From JAYVSZ01 sp043774925 (GTDB lineage: Bacteria; Pseudomonadota; Gammaproteobacteria; Burkholderiales; Methylophilaceae), in the NCBI GenBank assembly GCA_043774925.1, contig JAYVSZ010000048.1, positions 34,932 through 98,931 on the forward strand: a stretch of 64,000 bases of DNA, in the 5' to 3' direction. The notes beneath the pieces were generated by a model. It had not been told where the DNA came from. It ran no database searches and saw only the letters and a list, made by a program, of their open reading frames with translations. Below, piece after piece: positions 1 to 8,899 of this stretch (positions are counted from its first letter, which is position 1; every line of letters starts with the position of its first letter). Position numbers and translations under genes: made by a program.

Positions 1-2601
1 CTCAAAGCCAGTCTGCCCACGTAAATAATTAACTATGCTCGCTGTTGCAGCGGTCTGCTGTGTACTATCAAGCAATACCCATTGGCTTAAACCACTTAAT
101 TTTGCTGCGTTAAAATCAGAGGCATTTAATGCACCACTTGCTAAGGTAAAGTTATTAAAGGATGCAGCCCCAGTGCCTTTTGTCCAGATTTTACGTGTAT
201 CTGTAACTGCACTCACCATCAAAGGCATTCTGCCATCGCATTTTTTAGAAACCTCAACGACATTAGTGCCAGTCACACAGTTATAAACTGTGCTTCCGCT
301 ACTAGTATCAACGACAATTGTGCCAGGGGCAGGACATGCATCCGCCACAACGTTTTCTACACACCAAGTTGCAGATTCACTTACTTCACCTGTAACCAGA
401 TTAATAGGCCTTGCCTCGAGATTACCAATCCATTTGGTTGTAGTATAGCTGGCCACATAAGCAAAATTGTTGCCTGCAACAGGGTTGAGCGTGCTGGTTG
501 CAGCGGCAGCGCCAGAGCCGAGTTTAGAGGTAATTGAAGCAAGCGCTTTAGTAAAGCCAGTCACAATATCATTTGGTTTTTTCGCACTAAAATAAACGCC
601 ATGACCATTCACTGCAGCATGCCAAAGATCATCAATACGCTCTACAACGCTATTACTAGTGGAGCCAGTTTGAGGATCGGGCCAATCGGTTGTTGGTGCC
701 GTACCAGATTTAATTCTGTAGTAGTCGCCACTTGTGGCAGTTTCATAATCCGTTGTAAAGTTTAATTTACCATCAACGCCTAGCCCCATTGTAAAAGTGA
801 CCATGTGCTGTTTATTATTCGTATCTGAGCTACTAACGAAGACGTTATTGTATATATCATCTGTCAATGGCGCGCTAAAGGCCGCGCACAATGTATTCCC
901 TGAAGAGCCGCTTGTACAATTACTCAGTGTAGGTGTGCGTAAATCGGTATCGTAATAATACTTTGCAATATCCGCTAACGAATCATTGACAGCTGTAGGC
1001 CCCTCATAGAATGGACGAGGCGTAGCGCTCACTGGCCCTGCATCTTTATTGCCAACTGCAGCACCCGTTAAATTAAGCGATGTATAACTAGCCGTTTCAC
1101 CACCTGTATTCCAATAGCCATCAGTGGATAGAATTGCAAAATTTTGCTGGCAAGAATACTGCATTGGGTCAGTTTGACCTGCAATTTTATTGCCATACAG
1201 CCGGCCCACCTTGGAAAGCGCCCCGCGCAATGGCGTAGAGCCATTTAAAGTAGCACCCAGTAATTTAGTAAACCAAGCATTTTTTTGCGCAAACTCAAAG
1301 GTGTCAATATGTTGATAGGTAGCGCCATCTGTGACCCCATTATCGCTAATGGTGGTAAAACCCACACGGTAACGACTATCGATATTTTTAAAAGCACGAC
1401 TTACCGAAGTTTTCATATTTAACAAACGAATATGATAATAAGTCCACCAATTTGCATAATTGGTCATCTCTTGCGCAAACGTACAACTGCTTGGGCAGTC
1501 TGTACGATCTGGCCCAGCAACACTTGTACCAGGATACAGATAAGTACTATTTACAGGTGTAATCACGGTTAACAAATTTATACCAGGTGCACTTGAGCCT
1601 GTGATTGCTGTAAATGCGGCGGTCGACGCGGTCATTGTGCCTAATATAGTAATAATAGGTGCCGCTAGGGCAGTGTTAGTGGGGGCAACAATAGTCACAA
1701 CACTACCCGAAACTAAGGCACTATAACCTGCTACAGTACATGCGCCTGTGATGGCTGTATTACACTTGTTAATATTGTCACGAATCTGAGTAGCCACAGT
1801 TGAGGAGCTAGTCGAGGCGGTAGTTGCGCCAGAAAGAATTTTTTGTGCACCCACTGTAATATCCGTTACTGAGGTGCTGGATGTGCCGCCAACTGTAATT
1901 GTAGTAGTACGCGGACTGGGGAAACGAGGGTATTTAAATGTAATGTCATTAATGGATTGGCAGGCATTAACCGCAGGATTGGCTGCGCCAGTGGCCACAG
2001 CAGAATTTGAACACCAGCGCAAAGGCGCAGGGTAAATATAAAGCGCTGTTGGCGCTGTTGCGGCTGTACAATCTTTCAAATCTCGCGCTTTACAGTATTC
2101 GCCTGGAATGACAGTGTAAGAATAAGCTTGATTCGTTAAATCTGTTGGCACACCTCCCAAATAAGCATCATCTTTTACGGCTTTCCAATTTGGTTTGGTT
2201 GTAGCATCTGCACCGTTTGCAACAGCGGAACCATCTTGACTGGGGTATAAAGTCGTATTTAGCGCACCAGATGCATCGTACAAAACAGGTTTTTCATAAG
2301 TGACTGCTGGGTTATATGCTAAACCATTAAAGTCAGCATTCTTAAAGTACCAAGCATTAGTATAACTAAATAGCCCTGCCCAGTCCGGCACGGTATTATC
2401 CCCCATGCTGCCTGAGTTATCTAGGATAAACATTAAATTTGGCTTGACCACTGTAACACTAGAGTTAGCTAAAGGCGCCGTTGCTAAACTAACTGGTGCA
2501 GTGACAGCAGCAAAAGATGTCATAGCAAGGCCAAAGCCTGCAGACAGAAAAATACTAAGGGCAATCGTCTTAGCAAGGCGTATATTAAATAAACATTTCA
2601 T
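1..2601 (-). CDS. pilY1: PilY1-type pilus tip/adhesin protein, C-terminus beyond window edge
   Basis: Open frame of 867 codons runs from ATG at 2601 to the first base of the window without a stop, so the gene is truncated only by the window. The start has AGGAG five bases upstream. A signal peptide (KTIALSIFLSAGFGLAMTSFAA) is followed near residue 50 by a von Willebrand A-like segment with the MIDAS motif DNSGSMG. The last visible residues, RGQTGFE, resemble the start of the conserved PilY1 C-terminal beta-propeller. PilY1 proteins sit at the tip of type IV pili and control extension/retraction and adhesion. The gene is last in the minor-pilin operon, 8 bases after pilX, which is the usual position. 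No frameshift was found in my translation. Confidence 0.93.
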   Translation of the reverse strand, partial: MKCLFNIRLAKTIALSIFLSAGFGLAMTSFAAVTAPVSLATAPLANSSVTVVKPNLMFILDNSGSMGDNTVPDWAGLFSYTNAWYFKNADFNGLAYNPAVTYEKPVLYDASGALNTTLYPSQDGSAVANGADATTKPNWKAVKDDAYLGGVPTDLTNQAYSYTVIPGEYCKARDLKDCTAATAPTALYIYPAPLRWCSNSAVATGAANPAVNACQSINDITFKYPRFPSPRTTTITVGGTSSTSVTDITVGAQKILSGATTASTSSSTVATQIRDNINKCNTAITGACTVAGYSALVSGSVVTIVAPTNTALAAPIITILGTMTASTAAFTAITGSSAPGINLLTVITPVNSTYLYPGTSVAGPDRTDCPSSCTFAQEMTNYANWWTYYHIRLLNMKTSVSRAFKNIDSRYRVGFTTISDNGVTDGATYQHIDTFEFAQKNAWFTKLLGATLNGSTPLRGALSKVGRLYGNKIAGQTDPMQYSCQQNFAILSTDGYWNTGGETASYTSLNLTGAAVGNKDAGPVSATPRPFYEGPTAVNDSLADIAKYYYDTDLRTPTLSNCTSGSSGNTLCAAFSAPLTDDIYNNVFVSSSDTNNKQHMVTFTMGLGVDGKLNFTTDYETATSGDYYRIKSGTAPTTDWPDPQTGSTSNSVVERIDDLWHAAVNGHGVYFSAKKPNDIVTGFTKALASITSKLGSGAAAATSTLNPVAGNNFAYVASYTTTKWIGNLEARPINLVTGEVSESATWCVENVVADACPAPGTIVVDTSSGSTVYNCVTGTNVVEVSKKCDGRMPLMVSAVTDTRKIWTKGTGAASFNNFTLASGALNASDFNAAKLSGLSQWVLLDSTQQTAATASIVNYLRGQTGFE

Positions 2602-2609
2602 GGTAACTC

Positions 2610-3239
2610 CTAATAGATAAATGCTTGTATAAAGCTAATTGTATTTTTTGCACCCACCACTCTAGCTGTTACTCGGTACAATGGACTTTCATCTAGCGAA
2701 AGAGGTGGGCAACATTGCGGTGCTAGAAGGCTACTATTGGAACTTGGGTTTAATACGGGCGCCCCAAACAAACAATTGCCCGCAGTGAGCGCGCCGGTAG
2801 AACGGCACATGCGCTGAACGACGTAACGCACCGTATTGCCAGCATCGTCCGTGCCATTTGCGTCAATATAGCCACTCAAATCATCCGCTGGCTTACTATC
2901 TGCTGCACTCCAAGCTAAGGTAGTAGGGTCTGTCGCAATGGTAGCGTAGTAACCTTGTGCAGGTATGTCAGCAGTGAGTGTAGAAAGATTAACAGCATGT
3001 AACCACGTTATCGCTGTCTCTAGGCCACTATCAGCCGAGGTAATAGACGATTGTTTTGCCGCCAAGTTACCCGCAATAACTGTACTGGTGTCCACTGAGC
3101 GTATCAGTGCGACTGCTGCAAGCGACATTACCACTAGTGCAATAAGTGCAATAAACAGCACCACACCTTGTTGCCTGAAGCTATAAAAATGATTGGGCTT
3201 GTTTGTTTTACGTTGTAAATTCATAATATATTCACTCAT
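2610..3239 (-). CDS. pilX: Type IV pilus minor pilin-associated protein PilX
   Basis: 209 residues. After a basic N-terminal stretch there is one hydrophobic helix (GVVLFIALIALVVMSLAAVAL) and the sequence GNLAAKQSSITSADSGLE, typical of the PilX_N family. Unlike the true pilins it lacks the GFxLxE prepilin motif, which is normal for PilX of this type. The ATG at 3239 overlaps the pilW stop as ATGA, supporting translational coupling. An in-frame ATG at 3224 is possible but lacks this coupling. It lies between pilW and pilY1 and probably contributes to the priming complex of minor pilins in the inner membrane. Confidence 0.88.
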   Translation of the reverse strand: MSEYIMNLQRKTNKPNHFYSFRQQGVVLFIALIALVVMSLAAVALIRSVDTSTVIAGNLAAKQSSITSADSGLETAITWLHAVNLSTLTADIPAQGYYATIATDPTTLAWSAADSKPADDLSGYIDANGTDDAGNTVRYVVQRMCRSTGALTAGNCLFGAPVLNPSSNSSLLAPQCCPPLSLDESPLYRVTARVVGAKNTISFIQAFIY

Positions 3240-4312
3240 AGCCGAGCCTTAGACCAAACCATATTGCGCAGGGGAATAATGGCGTCATAAACGCGATAGC
3301 GATATTTCTGCCAATTGGGATCAGACGAAAGGTCGATAACTGGCGCGGCATCTAAGCCTGCATCATCCCACGCACATGGCCCATTATTAACCGTGCCTTT
3401 TGCCGTAGTGCAAGTTGCAGTAACGTTAAGCTTCTCCTGCAAGCCATTTCGCGCAACCAATGCAATATGTATGGCTTTAATACGGTTGCGATTAGCAACG
3501 CTTGGCGTAGCCCACGTGCCCCCACTGGCAGACACCCACTGTGTAATTTTATTATTACCAGCCGTTGCTGAAACGCCATATTGGGCTTGCATATTCACTA
3601 TATCGGAGACCAGTGGCGTCGTAACTGCAGGAAGGTTATTTGCGTCGTTTCTTTGTAACTGATTATTCACCAAAGTATATGTAAATTGATCCCATTTACC
3701 CATGCAAGAAACACTAGTGCCTATTGCTGCTCCCGATACACTCTGCAAATTAATATGTTGTGTATCTGGAAGGCCCGTTACCCTTGTCATTGAACAAGTT
3801 GTGCCAGTACTCAAAATAACAACATCACTATTACTACAGCCAAGGTTGTTATCTACAAAAACCTGATTTGATGCTGGCCCTAAACCAACAACCTTAACCG
3901 CATTGCCGCCAAGAGAGGTGGCACCATCAGTTGAATAACGAACAATCACTTGATCACTACCTGTTGCGCCACCATCTGTAATTTGAATGGGGAACATATC
4001 AATGTTAGCTGTGGCCGCATTACCATCATGGTCTACATTAACAGTTGGATTACACTTAAATGGATTATTCAGCGTATCATATGCAGATAGCCCAAAACCA
4101 GCCATTAGCAAATCTCGTTGCATGGTAAAAAGTGCAATACTTCCGTTAGTTTGCGCATCGGCATTCCCCGTCGTGCTGCGCTTTTGCCCTTCAAAAGTTG
4201 CAAATACTTGCATAATAACCAAAGTCGCTAATAAGCCAATCACCAAACCCACCAAAATTTCTATTAAACTGAAACCTTTTTGATTTTTAAGCATTTTTTT
4301 GTCTAAGAACAT
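3236..4312 (-). CDS. pilW: Type IV pilus minor pilin PilW
   Basis: 358 residues with the prepilin peptidase site GFSLIEILVGLVIG at residues 13-26, so cleavage by PilD and insertion into the inner membrane are expected. The long C-terminal domain, rich in Asn, Thr and Gly, and the size match PilW. The start at 4312 is well supported: GGAGG lies seven bases upstream inside the end of pilV. pilV ends at the next base and pilX overlaps by four bases, so this is a tight operon. Minor pilins PilVWX with PilY1 and FimT/FimU prime pilus assembly. Confidence 0.9.
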   Translation of the reverse strand: MFLDKKMLKNQKGFSLIEILVGLVIGLLATLVIMQVFATFEGQKRSTTGNADAQTNGSIALFTMQRDLLMAGFGLSAYDTLNNPFKCNPTVNVDHDGNAATANIDMFPIQITDGGATGSDQVIVRYSTDGATSLGGNAVKVVGLGPASNQVFVDNNLGCSNSDVVILSTGTTCSMTRVTGLPDTQHINLQSVSGAAIGTSVSCMGKWDQFTYTLVNNQLQRNDANNLPAVTTPLVSDIVNMQAQYGVSATAGNNKITQWVSASGGTWATPSVANRNRIKAIHIALVARNGLQEKLNVTATCTTAKGTVNNGPCAWDDAGLDAAPVIDLSSDPNWQKYRYRVYDAIIPLRNMVWSKARL

Positions 4313-4699
4313 CTATAGGCCTCCAGTAATGCGCGCATAAGTACTATAGTTATGCACAGATTGACCAGGTTGCTGCCAAGTCACTATCACCGTCACCTCA
4401 CCTGCTGCTGCTGGCAAGGCCACCGTTCTCTTGCCACTAGGCAACAAATTTGAGATGTCAGTATTAGTCTCAACATAATTAACCAAGTTTGCAGGGTCAG
4501 CCCACATCACGCCCAGCCGCTGTTGCGCGATAAATGCAGCATCTGCACGATATTTCGAATCGGATGTATTTTTAACCATAGCACCTTGTAGTCCAGCAAT
4601 AGCAAGAATGCCCATAGAAAATATTAATATCGCAATAAGAGACTCAAGCAAAACTACACCTTTTTGCGAAGTTTGTGAAAAATTTGGGTTGCGGTTCAA
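4313..4699 (-). CDS. pilV: Type IV pilus minor pilin PilV
   Basis: 128 residues. A pilin-like N-terminus (QKGVVLLESLIAILIFSMGILAIAGLQ, residues 12-38) carries the conserved Glu five residues after the expected Gly cleavage site. The following ADAAFIAQQRL segment is typical of PilV. The reading frame starts at TTG (4699), preceded by GAGG eight bases upstream; no ATG lies between it and the pilin motif, so I keep the TTG. The gene abuts pilW directly and follows fimT by 18 bases. Confidence 0.87.
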   Translation of the reverse strand: MNRNPNFSQTSQKGVVLLESLIAILIFSMGILAIAGLQGAMVKNTSDSKYRADAAFIAQQRLGVMWADPANLVNYVETNTDISNLLPSGKRTVALPAAAGEVTVIVTWQQPGQSVHNYSTYARITGGL

Positions 4700-4717
4700 T
4701 TAAATTTCCTCATTTTC

Positions 4718-5284
4718 TTACGGACATTTACGTGGGTCTGTACCCGCGCTTGGCAGCGTAGGGTCGCACATTCTAGAACTTCCCCCTACACCAATCACCA
4801 CTCTTAAATCTCTGCTTTCAGCCGCAGTTAAAATTGAGTTGTCCACATTAATACTCACAAGACCACTTGCCGCTGCTGGCGCTGGGCTAATCATCACGCC
4901 CAAACCATTAAAGACAAATGGCCCCGCATCGCTAGTGGTAACGGTAACATTTGTTGATGAGCCTTCTCTAACGCCTCGACTTTGAACTGTAGTGGCATCG
5001 TCTACAGCCGGGCAAGCACCAGGTGCTACAGGGATAGCACACACTGTCCAAGCCGAATTAGTTCCGCGCAAATCAAACTGTACTGAGGCGTTTCGGCTAA
5101 CAGCCTCACCGCGTGCCACTTGCAAGCCACTTTGAATGGACTCCGCAGCATTTCGAATCTGATTATTTTGTATCCAAGCCCTGTAGCTAGGGACTGCATA
5201 AGCTGACAATAAACCTAATAGTGCAACTGCAATCATCAGCTCTACCAAGCTAAATCCAAAATTTCTATGTTTTGACGAAAACAT
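4718..5284 (-). CDS. fimT: FimT/GspH-family minor pseudopilin
   Basis: 188 residues from ATG 5284; a TTG at 5296 would add four residues and overlap pilE. The prepilin motif FGFSLVELMIAVALLGLLSA is followed by the family signature AVPSYRAWIQNNQIRNAAESIQSGLQ-type helix, as in the GspH/FimT family (FimU/FimT). FimT proteins of this family have been linked to DNA binding in natural transformation in some Gammaproteobacteria. That role is not shown here. The gene lies between pilE and pilV in the minor-pilin operon. Confidence 0.87.
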   Translation of the reverse strand: MFSSKHRNFGFSLVELMIAVALLGLLSAYAVPSYRAWIQNNQIRNAAESIQSGLQVARGEAVSRNASVQFDLRGTNSAWTVCAIPVAPGACPAVDDATTVQSRGVREGSSTNVTVTTSDAGPFVFNGLGVMISPAPAAASGLVSINVDNSILTAAESRDLRVVIGVGGSSRMCDPTLPSAGTDPRKCP

Positions 5285-5289
5285 TAACA

Positions 5290-5730
5290 CTAGCAAGCCC
5301 CGCCTTTTTTAGACAGCCAGCAACCAGCCCCTGTAGTGCCATCGAACGTTGAATTTTTGACATTAGCTTCATTGACGCTAAACGCGAAACCACTCATACC
5401 TTGGCCAGCTACAGGCGCTGCTGAAACCGTAAAAGCCGTTGCCGTTTGCGTTGTGCAGCTATAGGTAAAGTATTTCGCGCCAGTCACAGCAAGATTACAC
5501 GGCGCTACAATGGCGGCACTTACATCTGCATAGGTACGATTATCTTGAAAGTACTGTTCCATTTTTACACGTAAATCTGCCAACGTTGAAGTTGCTTCTG
5601 CCGCTTTGCCGCGCTTTACATAATCGGTATATGCTGGCATCGCAACAGCAGCCAAAATTCCAATAATCGCCACTACAATCAACAGCTCTATTAGCGTAAA
5701 CCCTTTTTGCATTCCGTTTTTCATATTCAT
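5290..5730 (-). CDS. pilE: Type IV pilin PilE-like (minor pilin at head of the cluster)
   Basis: 146 residues from ATG 5730. An upstream frame extension to 5772 is open but would put 24 residues before the leader cleavage site, so the shorter start is preferred. The leader MNMKNGMQKG is followed by the classic class IVa pilin motif FTLIELLIVVAIIGILAAVA. The C-terminal disulfide pair (cysteines in PCNLA and GAGCWLSKKGGAC) fits PilE of minor-pilin clusters. It is first in the operon, which runs leftward. The 174-base gap to the divergent lptM-lysA unit should hold the promoter. Confidence 0.88.
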   Translation of the reverse strand: MNMKNGMQKGFTLIELLIVVAIIGILAAVAMPAYTDYVKRGKAAEATSTLADLRVKMEQYFQDNRTYADVSAAIVAPCNLAVTGAKYFTYSCTTQTATAFTVSAAPVAGQGMSGFAFSVNEANVKNSTFDGTTGAGCWLSKKGGAC

Positions 5731-5904
5731 GTTTAGTACCCTTTTTTGGTTGATTGAATCATGCCAAAGCATTTGTGGCGCGTCTAGCAGTATCCGATAA
5801 TCGGTAATTTCTGCAGAATAAACGGTAAAACCCCGCTAAATTCCGCCTTCTAGAACATTAATGATAAAATATCCGCTTACATTAGCCTATGTTGCGAGCA
5901 CGCG

Positions 5905-6066
5905 ATGCCAAAACTCAATTTTTATCTGCTATTACTAGCAATTTGCTATGCTGTTTTAACGGGCTGTGGCACCAAAGGACCTTTGTATATTCCCGAGCAG
6001 CGTTACCCCCAAGGCGCTGAGAAAGCCCCAGTTACGCCGCCTGCAAACCAACCAACTAAAGAGTAA
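5905..6066 (+). CDS. lptM: LptM/YifL-type small lipoprotein
   Basis: A 53-residue protein starting MPKLNFYLLLLAICYAVLTG and ending about 30 residues after a lipobox (LTGC, cysteine at residue 21). The C-GTKGPLYIPEQ sequence after the lipobox is the hallmark of the LptM (formerly YifL) family. In Enterobacteria this outer-membrane lipoprotein assists maturation of the LptD/LptE lipopolysaccharide translocon, and its gene also lies next to dapF/lysA. Here its stop is two bases before the lysA GTG start, implying one transcript. Confidence 0.85.
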   Translation: MPKLNFYLLLLAICYAVLTGCGTKGPLYIPEQRYPQGAEKAPVTPPANQPTKE

Positions 6067-6068
6067 TC

Positions 6069-7313
6069 GTGAATCAATTTGAATTAAAAAATGGCGATTT
6101 ACATGCCGAAAATGTGGCTTTAGGCCACATCGCTGTAGCGTTCGGCACGCCTTGCTACGTCTACTCCAAAGCTGCGCTCACACAGGCTTTTAATAGCTTT
6201 GAGGCTGGCTTAAAAGGCACAAACCATCTTGTTTGCTTTGCGGTAAAAGCCAACCCGAATATCGCCATATTAAATTTATTTGCAAAGCTTGGCGCGGGCT
6301 TTGATATTGTCTCTGGCGGTGAATTAGCGCGGGTGCTGGCCGCTGGCGGTGACCCGCAAAAAATCGTGTTCTCTGGCGTCGGCAAAAATGCAGATGAAAT
6401 GCGCGCTGCATTAAACGCAGGCATTCTTTGCTTTAATGTGGAATCTGCCAGTGAATTAACGCGATTGAACGCTGTAGCTGGCGAAATGGGCAAAATTGCG
6501 CCTGTTTCTTTGCGCGTGAACCCGAATGTGGATGCAAAAACACACCCTTACATTTCTACCGGTTTAAAAAACAATAAATTCGGCGTAGCGTTTGAAGATG
6601 CGCTAGACATTTACACGCAAGCGGCCAGCATGTCCAATATTGCTGTGCATGGGGTTGATTGCCATATCGGCTCGCAAATCACCGAGCTGTCGCCCTTTAT
6701 TGATGCGCTTGACAGAGTGCTCGGTCTAGTCGACGCGCTTGAAGCAAGCGGCATTCTTATTAGCCACATTGATGTGGGCGGCGGCATTGGCATTACTTAT
6801 AACGACGAAGCGCCGCCTGAGTTTGCCGATTATGCGAAAGCCATTTTAGACAAATTAGGCCATCGAAAAGTTAAATTGCTATTTGAGCCAGGCCGCGCGC
6901 TGGTGGGCAATGCGGGCGTGTTGCTGACTAAAGTGGAGTACATTAAAAAAACAGAATCCAAGAACTTTGCGATTGTAGATGCCGCCATGAACGACTTGAT
7001 GCGCCCTGCTTTATACGACGCGTACCACGATATTGTTGCCGTCAACCCGCGTGCTGGCGCAACGACAAATTACGAAATTGTCGGTCCGGTGTGCGAAAGC
7101 GGCGATTTTTTGGGTCACGACCGCGCTTTAAATTTGCAAGAAGGTGATTTGCTCGCGATTAAATCGGCAGGCGCTTATGGCATGAGCATGGCCAGCAACT
7201 ACAATACACGCCCACGCGCGGCGGAAATGATGGTGGATGGCAACAATACTTTTGTGATTAGGCAGCGTGAAAAAATCGCCGATTTATTTGCCTTAGAAAA
7301 TCTACTTCCCTAA
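6069..7313 (+). CDS. lysA: Diaminopimelate decarboxylase
   Basis: 414 residues. It converts meso-diaminopimelate to L-lysine and CO2 with pyridoxal phosphate. Visible family features are the PLP-lysine segment (CFAVKANPN, near residue 60), HIGSQI, the glycine-rich GGGIG phosphate-binding loop, EPGRALVGNAG, and the C-terminal CESGDFL and AGAYGMSMASNYN motifs. The start is GTG at 6069, two bases after lptM. Length and motif order are normal for LysA. Confidence 0.96.
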   Translation: MNQFELKNGDLHAENVALGHIAVAFGTPCYVYSKAALTQAFNSFEAGLKGTNHLVCFAVKANPNIAILNLFAKLGAGFDIVSGGELARVLAAGGDPQKIVFSGVGKNADEMRAALNAGILCFNVESASELTRLNAVAGEMGKIAPVSLRVNPNVDAKTHPYISTGLKNNKFGVAFEDALDIYTQAASMSNIAVHGVDCHIGSQITELSPFIDALDRVLGLVDALEASGILISHIDVGGGIGITYNDEAPPEFADYAKAILDKLGHRKVKLLFEPGRALVGNAGVLLTKVEYIKKTESKNFAIVDAAMNDLMRPALYDAYHDIVAVNPRAGATTNYEIVGPVCESGDFLGHDRALNLQEGDLLAIKSAGAYGMSMASNYNTRPRAAEMMVDGNNTFVIRQREKIADLFALENLLP

Positions 7314-7418
7314 CGTGGGATTTTTGTAAAATCACTTGCGAAAAGCAAGTCTTAGGCGTAAATTATTAGCAAGAGGTTTACTCTTACTTAAATATATAAA
7401 TCACGCTCAGGGGATATC

Positions 7419-7568
7419 ATGAAAAAACTATTATTTGTTGTAATCGCAGTATTGGGTTTTAACCAAATGCCAATCGCATTTGCCGATGACGCACTTCCAG
7501 AAATTTCACCTGCAGAAGATCCAGTTATAGCGCCAATTGACGCACCAGCGCCTGATGAAGCTAAATAA
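7419..7568 (+). CDS. Tiny exported acidic peptide, function unknown
   Basis: 49 residues with a GGGGA ribosome site seven bases before the ATG. A signal peptide (MKKLLFVVIAVLGF...AFA) leaves a mature peptide of about 26 residues rich in Asp, Glu, Pro and Ala, starting DDALPEIS. The LPEI motif recurs twice in the protein encoded 35 bases downstream, so the two genes look related. No family is recognised. Confidence 0.6.
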   Translation: MKKLLFVVIAVLGFNQMPIAFADDALPEISPAEDPVIAPIDAPAPDEAK

Positions 7569-7603
7569 TTAATCGGTATTGATTGCGCCTCGGGGGCATT
7601 GGA

Positions 7604-7894
7604 ATGAACAAGTTTTTAATTGCTTTAGTGGTAATACTACCACTGAGCGGTACTGGTGCTCATGCCGCAGACAACGGCGACTTGCCAGAGATTGCAGCTT
7701 ATGACGATGCCGCCTACGACCCACTTCCTGATGTAATCTCTGCCCAGTTTGATGGATTGACGACCGAGGTGAGTGTTGCGAATGCAGTGATGACAGAGGC
7801 GCCGAGCGCTGCCGATAACGGTGGATTGCCAGAAATTGCAGCAGTTGATGATGAGTCTTATGAAGCGCTTCCAGGCGTAGTTGCTGCGCAATAG
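7604..7894 (+). CDS. Exported acidic two-repeat protein lacking basic residues
   Basis: 96 residues from ATG 7604; an upstream GTG/ATG-type extension to 7583 would spoil the signal peptide. MNKFLIALVVILPLSGTGAHA is a clear Sec signal. The mature part has two copies of an about 28-residue unit, each reading ADNG-LPEIAA-DD--Y--LP-V--AQ, separated by a short linker. It contains no Lys, Arg, His or Cys. It shares LPEI/Asp-rich character with the 49-residue neighbour and is followed by a strong hairpin terminator. Function and family are unknown. Confidence 0.65.
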   Translation: MNKFLIALVVILPLSGTGAHAADNGDLPEIAAYDDAAYDPLPDVISAQFDGLTTEVSVANAVMTEAPSAADNGGLPEIAAVDDESYEALPGVVAAQ

Positions 7895-7909
7895 TTAGTT
7901 TGTAGTGAC

Positions 7910-7939
7910 AAAAAAGCGAAGTGTGAACTTCGCTTTTTT
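7910..7939. terminator. Bidirectional intrinsic terminator
   Basis: An AGCGAAGT / ACTTCGCT stem with a GA-containing short loop is flanked by six A on one side and six T on the other. It can therefore end both the lysA-side small-gene transcript (plus) and the convergent purU transcript (minus). Confidence 0.85.
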
Positions 7940-7967
7940 AACGCCCTCAATTTTACATCAATTGAAC

Positions 7968-8822
7968 TTAATCAAAAATCACCGTTTTATTTGCATAAAG
8001 CAAAATACGGTTGTCAATATGCCAGCGCACCGCACGCGACAATACAATGCGCTCTAAATCGCGGCCTTTTTGTATTAAATCTTCCACTTGGTCGCGATGC
8101 GAAATGCGCACTAAATCCTGCTCAATAATCGGGCCTTCATCCAGCACTTCTGTCACATAATGCGCAGTTGCGCCGATAAGCTTAACGCCGCGCTCAAAAG
8201 CGCGATGGTAAGGCTTAGCGCCAACAAACGCTGGCAAAAACGAGTGGTGAATATTGATAATACGTTGCGGGTAACGCGCAACAAACGCTGGCGATAATAT
8301 CTGCATATAACGCGCCAGCACAATGAGATCAATTTTGTATTCATCAAAAAGCTTAAATTGCGCGGCTTCTGCCTGCGACTTGTTATCTTTATTCACTTCT
8401 ATTTGGTGAAAATCGATGCCATAAAACGCCGCCAGTTTTTGCGTATCGCGATGATTGCTGATAATCAGCGGAATCTCGCACGCCAACTCGCCATTTTTAT
8501 AGCGATGCAACAAATCCGCTAGGCAATGGTCATATTGCGAAACCATCATCGCCATGCGCGTTTTATGTTGCGATAATTTGAGCTGCCATTGCATGTTGAA
8601 TTTGCTGGCGATTGGCTTAAAAGCGGCTTCAAAAGCGATTGTGTTGATATTAAAGCCTGCCAAATCCCATTCCACGCGCATCAAAAACAGATTATTTTCT
8701 GCATCTTGGTGTTGGTCTGCGTGTAAAATATTGGCATTGTGCTGATATAAAAATTCAGCGACACTGGCCACAATGCCTTTGGCATCTGGACAGGTGATTA
8801 AAAGGGTTGCAGTGTTTTTCAT
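7968..8822 (-). CDS. purU: Formyltetrahydrofolate deformylase
   Basis: 284 residues. It hydrolyses 10-formyl-THF to formate and THF, balancing one-carbon pools. The N-terminal ACT domain (residues 5-80, LLITCPDAKGIVASVAEFLY) is followed by a formyl-transferase fold with catalytic-type motifs ISNHRD, NIHHSFLPAFVGAKPYHRAFERGVKLIGATAHYV and DEGPIIEQD. The length is typical of PurU. It is convergent with the small exported-protein genes and divergent from ispH. Confidence 0.95.
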   Translation of the reverse strand: MKNTATLLITCPDAKGIVASVAEFLYQHNANILHADQHQDAENNLFLMRVEWDLAGFNINTIAFEAAFKPIASKFNMQWQLKLSQHKTRMAMMVSQYDHCLADLLHRYKNGELACEIPLIISNHRDTQKLAAFYGIDFHQIEVNKDNKSQAEAAQFKLFDEYKIDLIVLARYMQILSPAFVARYPQRIINIHHSFLPAFVGAKPYHRAFERGVKLIGATAHYVTEVLDEGPIIEQDLVRISHRDQVEDLIQKGRDLERIVLSRAVRWHIDNRILLYANKTVIFD

Positions 8823-8899
8823 GGCTAAATAGGTATTAAACTTGCAGTGATTATACCTGATGCGTTAGCACCTATAAATAACAAGATAACCAATTGAAT

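Noticed and set aside
2405..2620. Plus-strand open frame of 71 codons over the pilY1 start
   Set aside because: It lies opposite the well-supported pilY1 coding strand and has no ribosome site or family resemblance; it is a shadow frame.
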